Positions 15,597 through 24,307 of a DNA stretch of 64,000 nucleotides are shown piece by piece. The notes under the pieces were generated by a model, which did no database searches, was not told where the DNA came from, and saw nothing but the letters and a program-made list of their open reading frames with translations. The translations under genes and the position numbers were made by a program. Within the stretch, counting starts at the first letter, position 1. The number at the start of each line of letters is the position of its first letter. Source of the DNA: Polynucleobacter sp. AP-Latsch-80-C2 (GTDB lineage Bacteria > Pseudomonadota > Gammaproteobacteria > Burkholderiales > Burkholderiaceae); NCBI RefSeq assembly GCF_018882185.1, contig NZ_JACVOY010000005.1:124001-188000 (forward strand), given 5' to 3'.

Positions 15597-18575
15597 TTAG
15601 GCAAATTTTTCGATTTGGCACATGGTGGTTTTGGTTTCTTGCATCATCGTCACCATGTCATAACCATAAGTAGTCGCAGTATTAACCGCCTCACCCTGAA
15701 CTACAGGTGCAGCACCTTCTGGGTAGTACTTGCGAATATTTTCACCCTGCCACCATCCCGCAAAGTGGAATGGTACAAAAGCAGTTCCTTGGTCAACACG
15801 CTCAGTAACGAGTGCGCGCACTTTGATTTTTGCCCCAGTCGGAGACTTAACCCAAACATAGTCCCAATTCTTAATACCGCGATCTGCAGCAGCCTGAGGA
15901 TTAATCTCGACAAAGTTTTCCTGTTGTAACTCTGCCAACCATGGGTTGGAACGAGTCTCATCACCACCGCCCTCGTATTCCACCAAACGACCAGAGGTCA
16001 GAATGATCGGGAACTTCTCGTAAAGTTTCTCATTCAAGTTTTGATCTTGCAGAGTCTTATAGAGTGTTGGCAAGCGCCAGAAATTCTTTCTATCCGCGGT
16101 CGTTGGATACTTGCGCATCATTGGTGCGTTAGTACTGTAAAGCGCTTCACGGTGAATTGGAATGGCATCTGGGAAGTTCCAAACAATTGCACGAGCTTTG
16201 GCGTTACCAAATGGATGGCATCCGTTCTTCATGACAACACGTTGAATACCACCAGACAAATCGGTCTTCCAGTTCTTGCCTTCAGCAAGCTTCTTCTCAT
16301 CGTCGGTAAGCTGATCCCACCAACCCAACTTCTTAACCAAAACGTGGTCAAACTCAGGATAACCGGTGGTAATTGCAGAGCCTTTGGAATAAGAACCATC
16401 TTCAGCCAACAAGCTCTTGCCTTCGCGCTCAACACCAAAGTTTGCGCGGAAGTTACCGCCACCCTCCATCACACTCTTACTTGTGTCATAGAGGTTTGGT
16501 GAACCTGGGTGTTTGATAGCGGCTGTGCCATAGCAAGGCCAAGGCAATCCATAGTAATCACCAGTCGTGTCGTAACCTGTTACTGGATCTACACCACCAC
16601 GGGACTTCAAGGTCTTCGGATCAAATGTTGCAACCATTCTCATGTGCGCTTTAAGTCGTTCTGGAGTTTGACCGGTGTAACCAATCGTCCAGCATGAACG
16701 GTTGATTTCACGCAAGATGTCTTCAATTTGCGGCTCTTTCCACTGCTTACCGGCAAATTTTGAGTTGAGCATTTTGTAATTCTTTGACAACTCTTCACCA
16801 AAACCAAGACGATCAGCGAAAGCCTGCATGATCACATGGTCAGGAACAGATTCAAAGAGTGGGTCAATGACTTTCTCACGCCACTGCAATGAACGATTCG
16901 ATGCTGTAGCAGATCCACAAGTCTCAAACTGTGTTGCTGCTGGCAATAAGTAAACATTACGATTCTTGTTTACTTTTTGCCCTTCTGCTGCCGGCATAGC
17001 TGCCATTGCAGCAGTCGCACTTGGATACGGATCCACTACTACTAGCAGATCTAACTTATCCATTGCACGCTTCATATCAAGACCACGTGTTTGTGAGTTA
17101 GGTGCATGGCCCCAGAAGAACAAACCTTTTACATTGGTCTGCTGGTCAATCATGTCGTTCTTTTCTAGAACAGCATCAACCCAACGAGAAACTGTTGTAC
17201 CTGACTTCTCCATCATGTCAGGTGCATAGCGGCCTTTAATCCATTCATAGTCAACACCCCACACTGTAGCGAAGTGCTTCCATGAGCCTGCTGCCAAACC
17301 ATAGTAACCAGGCAATGAATCTGGGTTAGGACCTACGTCAGTAGCGCCTTGAACGTTATCGTGACCGCGGAAAATATTCGTACCGCCACCAGACTTGCCT
17401 ACGTTACCTAAGGCTAATTGCAAAATACAGGAAGCACGCACGATGGCGTTTCCAATAGTGTGCTGGGTTTGACCCATACACCAAACAACCGTACTAGGAC
17501 GATTCATCGCCATTGTCTTAGCGGCTTGGTAAACCTGAGCTTCAGGCACACCACAGGCCTCTTCTACAGAGGCTGGAGTCCACTTTTCCATCACTTCTTT
17601 ACGGATTTCTTCCATGCCGTAAACGCGATCATTGATGTACTTCTTATCTTCCCAGCCGTTTTTGAAGATGTGATACAGCATGCCAAACAAGAAAGGAATA
17701 TCAGTACCAGAACGGATGCGGATGAACTGATCAGACTTCGCTGCTGTACGGGTGTAACGTGGATCAACCACAATCACTTTGCAACCATTCTCTTTTGCAT
17801 GCAACAACATCAACATCGAAACCGGGTGAGCTTCAGCAGCATTTGAACCAATGTACAAAGCAGCCTTGGCATTCATCATGTCGTTATAGCTATTGGTCAT
17901 CGCGCCATAACCCCAGGTGTTCGCTACACCTGCAACGGTTGTGGAGTGACAAATACGAGCCTGATGGTCTGTATTGTTGGTACCAAAGAAAGAAACCCAC
18001 TTACGCAGTAAGTAGGCCTGTTCATTGTTATGTTTGGATGAGCCAATAAAGAACATCGCATCCGGAGAGTACTTCTCACGAATGCTCTTCATCTGCGCAG
18101 TAATTTCAGTTAAAGCCTGGTCCCAAGAAATACGCTGGTACTTTCCATCAACCAGCTTCATTGGATAACGCAAACGGTAGTCACCATGACCATGCTCGCG
18201 TAAGGCCGCGCCCTTTGCGCAGTGCGCACCCATATTAATAGGGGAATCAAATACGGGATCTTGACGAACCCAAACGCCATTCTCAACCGTGGCATCTACC
18301 GCGCAACCAACAGAACAATGGGTACAAATAGATCTTTTAACTTCAATCTTTCCTTTGCCATCCAGCATGGCTTTGCTTGGCTCAGCCACTGCTTTTTGCA
18401 CAAAGCTCAATTGGCTAGCCGCAATACCGGCGCCTACACCTACTCCTGAACGCTTCAGGAATGTGCGGCGATCCATGGTTGGAACTGCTGCCTTGAGGCC
18501 GCGTGACAAACTCCCAATCAGGTGAGATGTCGAGCGACTGCTTTGTGGGGTATTGGATTTACGAGTCAGACTCAT
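15597..18575 (-). CDS. fdoG: Formate dehydrogenase alpha subunit, molybdopterin/tungstopterin, Cys type
   Basis: A 992-residue catalytic subunit that oxidises formate to CO2. An AGGGA six bases before the ATG at 18575 supports this start, although the Tat motif DRRTFLKRS begins only at residue 35. The [4Fe-4S] cysteines are C84, C87, C91 and C119. The active-site pair is C209-H210 in HQARICHSTTVAG, where FDH-N has selenocysteine; no in-frame TGA is present, so this is a Cys enzyme. Molybdopterin-binding stretches follow, and the C-terminal domain begins near 860 (ILTSGRLVEYEGGGDETRSNPWL). Exported by Tat with the beta subunit. Metal choice (Mo or W) cannot be read, but a tungstate-type transporter lies close by. 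Confidence 0.92.
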   Translation of the reverse strand: MSLTRKSNTPQSSRSTSHLIGSLSRGLKAAVPTMDRRTFLKRSGVGVGAGIAASQLSFVQKAVAEPSKAMLDGKGKIEVKRSICTHCSVGCAVDATVENGVWVRQDPVFDSPINMGAHCAKGAALREHGHGDYRLRYPMKLVDGKYQRISWDQALTEITAQMKSIREKYSPDAMFFIGSSKHNNEQAYLLRKWVSFFGTNNTDHQARICHSTTVAGVANTWGYGAMTNSYNDMMNAKAALYIGSNAAEAHPVSMLMLLHAKENGCKVIVVDPRYTRTAAKSDQFIRIRSGTDIPFLFGMLYHIFKNGWEDKKYINDRVYGMEEIRKEVMEKWTPASVEEACGVPEAQVYQAAKTMAMNRPSTVVWCMGQTQHTIGNAIVRASCILQLALGNVGKSGGGTNIFRGHDNVQGATDVGPNPDSLPGYYGLAAGSWKHFATVWGVDYEWIKGRYAPDMMEKSGTTVSRWVDAVLEKNDMIDQQTNVKGLFFWGHAPNSQTRGLDMKRAMDKLDLLVVVDPYPSATAAMAAMPAAEGQKVNKNRNVYLLPAATQFETCGSATASNRSLQWREKVIDPLFESVPDHVIMQAFADRLGFGEELSKNYKMLNSKFAGKQWKEPQIEDILREINRSCWTIGYTGQTPERLKAHMRMVATFDPKTLKSRGGVDPVTGYDTTGDYYGLPWPCYGTAAIKHPGSPNLYDTSKSVMEGGGNFRANFGVEREGKSLLAEDGSYSKGSAITTGYPEFDHVLVKKLGWWDQLTDDEKKLAEGKNWKTDLSGGIQRVVMKNGCHPFGNAKARAIVWNFPDAIPIHREALYSTNAPMMRKYPTTADRKNFWRLPTLYKTLQDQNLNEKLYEKFPIILTSGRLVEYEGGGDETRSNPWLAELQQENFVEINPQAAADRGIKNWDYVWVKSPTGAKIKVRALVTERVDQGTAFVPFHFAGWWQGENIRKYYPEGAAPVVQGEAVNTATTYGYDMVTMMQETKTTMCQIEKFA

Positions 18576-18634
18576 ATGTTGTCCCTGAGAAAGTTTTTTT
18601 ATTTATTGAATAACAATGGATACAAAAGACTGAA

Positions 18635-18856
18635 TTACAGCAAAGTGGTTTCGTAATACTTACGCATATGCGCAGTAATTTGCTGACCCTCTTCTTTGGC
18701 CTTCACGGTGCTACCAATTTCTTGAATGACCGCTTTACCAACCGAGGTTTGGGTGGCAACAGCAACAGCACCTACGGTGGCGCCTGCACCAATAAAGAAC
18801 TTACGACGGGACGGCTTGTTTTCGTCCATTTCTAAGGCTTTGGTTTTAGTGTTCAT
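18635..18856 (-). CDS. Formate dehydrogenase-associated Tat-signal small protein
   Basis: A 73-residue protein starting at the ATG at 18856, with AGGAG six bases upstream. Residues 16-20 (SRRKF) and the Gly/Ala-rich hydrophobic stretch after them are a twin-arginine signal. The remainder is a short polar tail including AHMRKYYETTLL. This matches the known family 'formate dehydrogenase region Tat target' that precedes alpha subunit genes in many proteobacteria; its function is not established. It leads the structural operon, and an extended dyad lies 16-45 bases before its start. Confidence 0.85.
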   Translation of the reverse strand: MNTKTKALEMDENKPSRRKFFIGAGATVGAVAVATQTSVGKAVIQEIGSTVKAKEEGQQITAHMRKYYETTLL

Positions 18857-18871
18857 GCTGTACTCCTATTA

Positions 18872-18901
18872 AATTACTCTTGATTTGCGTCAAGTGTAAT
18901 T
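18872..18901. promoter_or_regulatory. Extended dyad with FNR-like core upstream of the formate dehydrogenase structural operon
   Basis: Arms AATTACTCTTGA and TCAAGTGTAATT (11 of 12 bases symmetric) flank a 6-base centre. The core TTGAT-TTGC-GTCAA at 18880-18893 matches the FNR/Anr consensus TTGAT-N4-ATCAA except for one base. The centre is 30 bases before the first start codon, close for a classical activator site, so repression or a nonstandard arrangement is possible. The dyad is seen directly; the regulator is inference. Confidence 0.45.
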
Positions 18902-18953
18902 GCATTTTTGACATATTGCAGACATATAAAAATGCTAAAGGCTTTAAGCCAAA

Positions 18954-18972
18954 AATGTTGCTATGCAACATT
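18954..18972 (-). terminator. Possible terminator at the end of the TorD-type chaperone gene
   Basis: AATGTTGC and GCAACATT pair around a 3-base loop and overlap the chaperone's stop codon. On the minus strand a short T-run and a second small palindrome (GGCTTTAAGCC) follow. This would partly separate the accessory operon from the structural operon. The stem is short, so termination may be weak. Confidence 0.4.
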
Positions 18973-19609
18973 AAATCATGTCGTAACTCTGGCCCTCGAT
19001 GGCCAAAAACTCACGCGTTAATGCAGCAACGGGGTGATAAAGATGCATCTCAGGAATGTCTTCTAATGCATCGCACAATTCGCCATACCAAGGGCGAATA
19101 TGAGTATTGAAAAAAGCCCTTTGATTTGTAAGGTTTGAAATCTCGACATCATCTCCAGCAATCAGATATCTCATGACCTCGCAGAGTGCTGAAATATGGT
19201 CTTCAGTTTCAGTGACCTCATCAGCGGCTTCTAGGCCAAAATCCTCTAAGGCCTTACGGATATTGACCAATGGCTTTTCATTTAAGTGCCCAGCCATATA
19301 GAAAGATCCATTAAGGATAACGTTCGGCTTGCCTACGCTAATGAAATTGAGGTCAAACTCGTCATGCCAGGCCTTGGCTGGATTGTTTTTGGCCACTTCC
19401 ACTACATCCATCCACAGCTTTGCTAAAGGCGCCTCATCAGCAGCATCGTGTTGATCGGCAGTTGCAGCAATTTGATCTAAAAGGGTTTGATCTGGTGGAA
19501 GCTGAAAAAAGCGGGCAATTAATCCGTATAAGTCAGCTCGCGCTAAATCCTCTGGCAAGCCAATATCGCCAACCTCTGTTGATGTACTTTCTTTTGCTGT
19601 ATCGCTCAT
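18971..19609 (-). CDS. TorD/DmsD-family molybdoenzyme chaperone
   Basis: A 212-residue all-helical chaperone. I chose the ATG at 19609 (MSDTAKES), which overlaps the polyferredoxin stop as ATGA; the frame is open further upstream only inside that gene. Features are the YGLIARFFQLPPD start, YAxF-like segment DEFDLNFISVGKPNVILNGSFYMAGHLNE, and the late HIRPWYGELCD and LYHPVAALTREFLAIE segments typical of the TorD family. It probably binds the alpha subunit Tat signal and holds it until the cofactor is inserted. Its position between accessory and structural genes supports this. Confidence 0.82.
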   Translation of the reverse strand: MSDTAKESTSTEVGDIGLPEDLARADLYGLIARFFQLPPDQTLLDQIAATADQHDAADEAPLAKLWMDVVEVAKNNPAKAWHDEFDLNFISVGKPNVILNGSFYMAGHLNEKPLVNIRKALEDFGLEAADEVTETEDHISALCEVMRYLIAGDDVEISNLTNQRAFFNTHIRPWYGELCDALEDIPEMHLYHPVAALTREFLAIEGQSYDMI

Positions 19610-21696
19610 GTTTCTTTTTTCACCATATCCACTACGCGGCAATCGCCACACATCTTGAGTCTATCCATGGCGGCACCCGAGAATGCCCCATGAGTACCTA
19701 ACTTCGCCAGCATTAAATCAACCATCTTGAGCGTGCCAAAAGGCTTGCCGCAACTGATGCAATGAAAGGCTTGGGTCTCATTGAGAACCACCTTCTGCTT
19801 GCGCTGCTCAACCCTCTGCAGACGCGGCACAAGAACTAGCGCATGCTCTGGGCAGGTCTGAACACAAATGCCGCATTGAACACACTGCTTCTCAATAAAG
19901 GAGAGCTTGGGTTCATCTGGGTTGTCTAATAAGGCACCTTCAGGGCAGCTACTGACACACGACATGCATAAGGTACAGGCATCCTGATTAATACTGAGGC
20001 CGCCCAATAGGGAAGACTTCGGTAAGGCGGCACCCGCTTCTGGCAAAGCCGTCTTGGCGTGTTTCTGCAAATACTCCAGTACAGCCTCAAGCGTTTCACG
20101 TTTCTGCAGTGACAAACCAAAACTTGCTGGAGGGCATAAGGCAGCCAATGCACCACGTTGTCGTAAGCCACCCATCGCTTTAGAAATCGGCTGCAAGTCA
20201 TCAGCCGAATGAGTCTGTATTAAATGAATGCGAGCGTCAAAACCATAGGCTTGCAGGATAGCATTGGCCAGTTCTGATTGGGCTTGTAAGGCTGCGCGAT
20301 AAGCGGGATCTTCGTCACCACTTAATAAGAGATGTATTTCAGCAAAACCATAGCTAAGTGCTCCCAACCACAAATCCAAACCAGTTGATGCGATGTGCTC
20401 TATGCCATAAGGAATCACAAAGGATGGCAATCCCTCAAATTGTTTTGGGAATACGTGCGCTGAACGACCCAAGCCATCAAGCAACTGAGTGCCCACTTTA
20501 AGGATATGTAGCAGCAAGCTAGGGGCAGGCGCTTGATTCAGCTTTTTGGCTTCAGCCATATAAACCGTGGCCAAAGTTTTCAATTCTTTGCCCTGGTGAA
20601 CCACACTCGGATAGTTGTAACGCATGGCACCGGACGGACATACCGTAGCGCATGCGCCACAACCCATACATAAATTAGGATTAACTTCTACGCTTCCTTG
20701 ACCACCTTTGAAGATCGAGGAGATTGCGCCCGTAGAACAAACATCGACACAAGCACTGCAGCCTACTTTGCCATTGCGGCCATGTGCACACACTTTCTCG
20801 TTATAGGAAAAATATTTAGGCTTTTCAAACTCACCCACCATCTCCAACAACTGATTCACGATCAAAGCTTGCTCAAAGGCATCTGCGCCTGGTGCAAAGT
20901 AGCCCTGTGGAGTTTGGCTCATCCGCATTTTAGGATCCGTACGCAAATCCAAAATCAAATCAAATTCTGCATTGCGCTGACAATCGGCTCGATCAAAAGA
21001 AATGGCACCGATGCTTGCACAAGCAGTGACGCAATCTCGATGCGATTTGCATTTACTCAAATCTATCTGAAAAGAAAGATCGATTGCATTTTCTGGACAG
21101 ACTTCAACGCATGCGCCGCAGCGAGTACACATCTCGGGGTCAATTGGATTTTGCAAATCCCAATCGACAGAAAATTGACCTAAGTAGCCATCTAATTTAC
21201 TGACCGACCCGGTATAGATGGGATAGTTTCGTGCGAGCGGTAAATCTCCGGGTTCGGTACAGAGAACTGATACATCTAAAGAGTCACTTAACTTCTCAGC
21301 CCAAGGAATGGCTTGTCTTCCAGCGCCGATAATCAAGAGCCTACCTTCACTTGCATAATTCACAACGGGGACAGGCTCTGCTTCGGGCATCTCAGCCAAA
21401 GCTAATAAAGCTGCAATCTTCGGAGTGGAGTTTTTAGCTTCTTGGGTCCAGCCGGCTACCTCCCGAATATTGACAAAACGTAATGGCGCAATCAATGGCT
21501 TCTCAGCTTGAGCAGCTAATTCCCCAAATAAAGCACCCTCTTGAGTACAGGCAACCACCAGTGAGTCCGAGCCATCTAGGGCTTGTAAAAATGATCCGAC
21601 TTCCTGTCTACATAATGAGCGGTGTACTGGCATACCCAACGCCTTCGAATCCAAGGGCATCGTGCCGTTGCAGTTACAAACTAATTTTTGACTCAT
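19606..21696 (-). CDS. Large polyferredoxin of the formate dehydrogenase accessory operon
   Basis: A 696-residue cytoplasmic protein with repeated [4Fe-4S] motifs. The first pair is CTRCGACVEVCP and CKSHRDCVTAC near residues 190-230, then CSACVDVC and CMGCGACATVCP near 310-360, then CTLCMSCVSSCP and CVQCGICVQTCP near 570-620. A C-terminal CISC...CGDC group resembles a zinc or iron site. Roughly six clusters are possible. The segment after residue 120 starts with a nucleotide-binding-like RLLIIGAGRQAIPWAEKL. Such proteins recur next to betaproteobacterial formate dehydrogenases; an electron-transfer or assembly role is inferred. It overlaps both neighbours by about 4 bases. Confidence 0.8.
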   Translation of the reverse strand: MSQKLVCNCNGTMPLDSKALGMPVHRSLCRQEVGSFLQALDGSDSLVVACTQEGALFGELAAQAEKPLIAPLRFVNIREVAGWTQEAKNSTPKIAALLALAEMPEAEPVPVVNYASEGRLLIIGAGRQAIPWAEKLSDSLDVSVLCTEPGDLPLARNYPIYTGSVSKLDGYLGQFSVDWDLQNPIDPEMCTRCGACVEVCPENAIDLSFQIDLSKCKSHRDCVTACASIGAISFDRADCQRNAEFDLILDLRTDPKMRMSQTPQGYFAPGADAFEQALIVNQLLEMVGEFEKPKYFSYNEKVCAHGRNGKVGCSACVDVCSTGAISSIFKGGQGSVEVNPNLCMGCGACATVCPSGAMRYNYPSVVHQGKELKTLATVYMAEAKKLNQAPAPSLLLHILKVGTQLLDGLGRSAHVFPKQFEGLPSFVIPYGIEHIASTGLDLWLGALSYGFAEIHLLLSGDEDPAYRAALQAQSELANAILQAYGFDARIHLIQTHSADDLQPISKAMGGLRQRGALAALCPPASFGLSLQKRETLEAVLEYLQKHAKTALPEAGAALPKSSLLGGLSINQDACTLCMSCVSSCPEGALLDNPDEPKLSFIEKQCVQCGICVQTCPEHALVLVPRLQRVEQRKQKVVLNETQAFHCISCGKPFGTLKMVDLMLAKLGTHGAFSGAAMDRLKMCGDCRVVDMVKKET

Positions 21697-22250
21697 GACT
21701 TATCTTCTGTAATATTTTTCTTCTGGGCAAGATTATCGGTCGTATTGTCCACTACCTGCTTTTGCAACGATGTTGGGGGTATTAAATCAGCAGGCTTATC
21801 TGAAACGGAAGCCTGATCAGCCAATTCTTTTATTGGGGCAACCTCCACCTCTTTGCCAGACTTAGAAGCAGCTTCATTATCAGCTTTAAAGATTCCTAAC
21901 AAATCACTCTGCACTAAACCACGCAGCATTTCTGGTGGCAGCAACTCAGGTTTAGAGTAATCATCAATATAGATATCTAAACCATCCATCACGTTAAAGT
22001 GAGGGTCACTGAACATTTTCTTGAGCGCAGCCTGTTGAACTCTTGGGTCAACATCTGGACGCATAAACGCAGAAAAGTCAGGATCAAAACGATCTATTTT
22101 TTCAACATCCTCTAGCGTGACAGGTGGTAGTGCTGGCTCTTCAATTGCCGGAAGTGTTGAGGGCTCGACGGCCTCTTCGCCAACCTTTTCCATCTCTTCA
22201 TCTTTACCAGCTTTGCGCTTAGACCAGCGGCTTAAAAATCCATCAGCCAT
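21693..22250 (-). CDS. DUF3306 domain protein, formate dehydrogenase accessory
   Basis: A protein of about 185 residues. Two adjacent ATGs (22253 and 22250) follow a GGAGG; I prefer the second for spacing. The N-terminus MADGFLSRWSKRKAG and the conserved FDPDFSAFMRPDVDPRVQQAALKKMFSDPHFNVMDGLDIYIDDY core identify DUF3306 (quoted in part; the core spans about residues 54-98). The rest is acidic and low-complexity. Function is unknown. It lies between DUF3305 and the polyferredoxin, overlapping both, which implies a coupled accessory module. Confidence 0.8.
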   Translation of the reverse strand: MADGFLSRWSKRKAGKDEEMEKVGEEAVEPSTLPAIEEPALPPVTLEDVEKIDRFDPDFSAFMRPDVDPRVQQAALKKMFSDPHFNVMDGLDIYIDDYSKPELLPPEMLRGLVQSDLLGIFKADNEAASKSGKEVEVAPIKELADQASVSDKPADLIPPTSLQKQVVDNTTDNLAQKKNITEDKS

Positions 22251-22789
22251 CATTCCTCCGCAGGGCGATCTGCACCCTTGAATGATGCAGGACGGTGGCG
22301 CTTTTTAGGTTCCGGGCGGTAATGCTCATTCACATATTCCTGTAGCCAGGATGCATGCTCATCACTCATCGGAACGGTGTCGACCGATTCACCGCCATCA
22401 AGTAGACGGCCAGCTTCGTTATAACTCACACAAATGCGATGGGGCACAGCAAAATTAGTATCAGCTTTTGCTAGCGGAATGGATTGCTCATCCAAAAAGC
22501 GTTCGAAGTCCTCTTCCAAGCGCCACATGACAAACCAGCAAGGTATTGTTGCAGAGACATTGAGATAGTAACCTTCAGCCTCATCAGGAAATAGGCTCAA
22601 CTCAAATCCTGTAAATAACCAAGATTCTCCTTCAGCATCGCGCCCTAAAAACTGACCTACAATCTTTTCTTGCTCGAGATCTTGAGAATGAAATTGACCA
22701 AAATCGGGCAATACCTCTTGAGGGACCCACCGATACGAGATCCATGGGTTATCCAAATTTTGCTTACGCATTAAAACTGCAAAGCGCAT
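22250..22789 (-). CDS. DUF3305 domain protein, formate dehydrogenase accessory
   Basis: A 179-residue soluble protein. The recognisable core includes NPWISYRWVPQEVLPD near residue 13, the central FELSLFPDEAEGYYLN segment and SATIPCWFVMWRLEED, as in DUF3305. The C-terminus is basic and disordered-looking (EPKKRHRPASFKGADRP). Function unknown; it is a regular neighbour of DUF3306 and formate dehydrogenase genes. It follows apbC by 6 bases and overlaps DUF3306. Confidence 0.8.
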   Translation of the reverse strand: MRFAVLMRKQNLDNPWISYRWVPQEVLPDFGQFHSQDLEQEKIVGQFLGRDAEGESWLFTGFELSLFPDEAEGYYLNVSATIPCWFVMWRLEEDFERFLDEQSIPLAKADTNFAVPHRICVSYNEAGRLLDGGESVDTVPMSDEHASWLQEYVNEHYRPEPKKRHRPASFKGADRPAEE

Positions 22790-22795
22790 AAGTCC

Positions 22796-23884
22796 TCAGG
22801 TGTTCTGAACCACGATGTTAGGAAATTTACTGCTCATATCTTTGGCTAGATTAGCAACCCGGATAGCAACTTGTCTAGCGATGTTTTTATAGATAGCGCT
22901 GATGGCCCCATCGGGATCTGCAACCACCGTTGGGCGGCCAGCATCAGCTTGTTCACGAATCGACAGGTTTAAGGGTAAGGCGCCTAAAAAATCAACGCCG
23001 TACTCTTTGCACATTTTTTCACCGCCACCAGCACCAAAGATATGCTCTTCGTGACCACACTGGGTGCAGACATAAGTGCTCATGTTTTCAATAATGCCAA
23101 TAATGGGTACGCCGACTTTTTCAAACATTTTGAGACCCTTACGCGCATCTAAGAGTGCAATGTCTTGCGGTGTAGTCACAATCACTGAACCAGTTACAGG
23201 CACCTTTTGTGACAAAGTGAGCTGAATATCGCCAGTACCAGGGGGCATATCGACAATCAGGTAATCCAGATCACGCCAACGCGTTTGGCGAAGAAGTTGC
23301 TCTAATGCAGAGGTCACCATGGGTCCACGCCATACCATGGGTGCATCTTCTTCGATTAAGAAACCAATGGAACTCGCTTGCAAGCCATGCCCTTCCATCG
23401 GTTCGATCGTATTTTCTTCTATCGATTCTGGTCTGCCCGTAATACCCAACATCATCGGTTGACTTGGGCCATAAATATCCGCATCCAAGATACCAACTTG
23501 CGCACCTTCGGCAGCGAGTGCTAGAGCCAAGTTAACAGCAGTAGTTGATTTACCGACGCCGCCTTTGCCACTTGCTACTGCAATAATATTTTTAACGCCC
23601 GGTAATAATTTGACGCCACGTTGAACAGCGTGTGAAACGATATGGCTGGTGACATTGACGCTCACATTTTTAACGCCCGGTAGTTCACGTAAAACCTGAA
23701 TGATCGATTTACGAATCATTTCAAACTGACTTTTGGCCGGATAGCCCAATGCAATCTCCAAAGAGATATCGCCATCCTGCACGCGTAAATTTTTAACGTT
23801 TTTAGCTGTTACGTAATCAATCTTGGTATTTGGATCAATTAAACCTTTTAAGGCCGCTTGAACCGCTTCAACAGTAACCGCCAC
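22796..23884 (-). CDS. apbC: ApbC/Mrp-type iron-sulfur cluster carrier P-loop ATPase
   Basis: A 362-residue protein with an N-terminal MIP18-like domain (about 5-80) and a Mrp/NBP35 ATPase. The deviant Walker A GKGGVGKST is at about 105-113 and the scaffold CxxC is CTQCGH near 267. It binds and delivers [4Fe-4S] clusters in the cytoplasm. It leads the accessory operon with DUF3305, DUF3306, polyferredoxin and TorD, so it may help load the many clusters of the formate dehydrogenase system as well as general targets (inference). Confidence 0.9.
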   Translation of the reverse strand: MAVTVEAVQAALKGLIDPNTKIDYVTAKNVKNLRVQDGDISLEIALGYPAKSQFEMIRKSIIQVLRELPGVKNVSVNVTSHIVSHAVQRGVKLLPGVKNIIAVASGKGGVGKSTTAVNLALALAAEGAQVGILDADIYGPSQPMMLGITGRPESIEENTIEPMEGHGLQASSIGFLIEEDAPMVWRGPMVTSALEQLLRQTRWRDLDYLIVDMPPGTGDIQLTLSQKVPVTGSVIVTTPQDIALLDARKGLKMFEKVGVPIIGIIENMSTYVCTQCGHEEHIFGAGGGEKMCKEYGVDFLGALPLNLSIREQADAGRPTVVADPDGAISAIYKNIARQVAIRVANLAKDMSSKFPNIVVQNT

Positions 23885-23988
23885 CGCTCTCTCCTAAGAA
23901 ATGCTCCCAATATAGGAGACTGTAAGTTTTGTAACTTTTTGTGAATATTGAATGTGTGGGTAGATTAACCGCACAAAGCTTATTTTGC

Positions 23989-24042
23989 TTGTAGGGGATT
24001 AAGCAGCGCTCTCGATTACCTCACCCCAAATTTGCCCTACAA
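23989..24042. repeat. Inverted repeat upstream of apbC
   Basis: TTGTAGGG (23989-23996) and CCCTACAA (24035-24042) are perfect 8-base arms 38 bases apart. They lie in the 177-base gap between the copZ end and the apbC start, both transcribed leftward. GGGG and CCCC tracts inside could extend the pairing. It could be a structured copZ 3' end or apbC leader, or chance. No T-run follows, so it is not a classical terminator. Confidence 0.25.
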
Positions 24043-24061
24043 ATTATCAAGGCTTACGAAT

Positions 24062-24256
24062 TCAGTTTAAAACAGGAAATCCCGCATCCGTAATTAACTG
24101 GCTCGCCTGCGTAGGTGTCAGGCTGGTTTCAAGGTTCACGGTTTGGGTTGCCAAATCTGCCTGCACCTTGGCCTGAGGATCCTGCGCTTGCACTGCCCTC
24201 GTTACCGCATTAATGCAGCCTCCACAAGTCATGCCAGATACTTTTAAAGTCAACAT
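24062..24256 (-). CDS. copZ: CopZ-like copper chaperone (HMA domain)
   Basis: A 64-residue single heavy-metal-associated domain. I start it at the ATG at 24256 (MLTLKVSGMTC); a GTG ten codons upstream is also in frame. The metal motif GMTCGGC gives the paired cysteines, and the betaalphabeta-betaalphabeta length is normal for the family. It would carry Cu(I) to the CopA-type ATPase encoded divergently 51 bases away. I found no clear CueR-type operator in the gap. Confidence 0.85.
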   Translation of the reverse strand: MLTLKVSGMTCGGCINAVTRAVQAQDPQAKVQADLATQTVNLETSLTPTQASQLITDAGFPVLN

Positions 24257-24307
24257 AGGAGGCCTTTTGCATTGAAATAGTTGCACATGAAATAGATTAT
24301 CTTCTAT

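Noticed and set aside
15426..15929. Antisense frame spanning fdoH and fdoG
   Set aside because: It reads across two conserved genes on the other strand and has no recognisable domain.
24257..24262. AGGAGG next to copZ
   Set aside because: The motif is on the plus strand, whereas copZ is read from the minus strand, so it cannot be its ribosome-binding site. No gene on the plus strand starts close enough to use it.
24257..24307. CueR-type operator between copZ and copA
   Set aside because: No ACCTTCC-type dyad with the right spacing is present.
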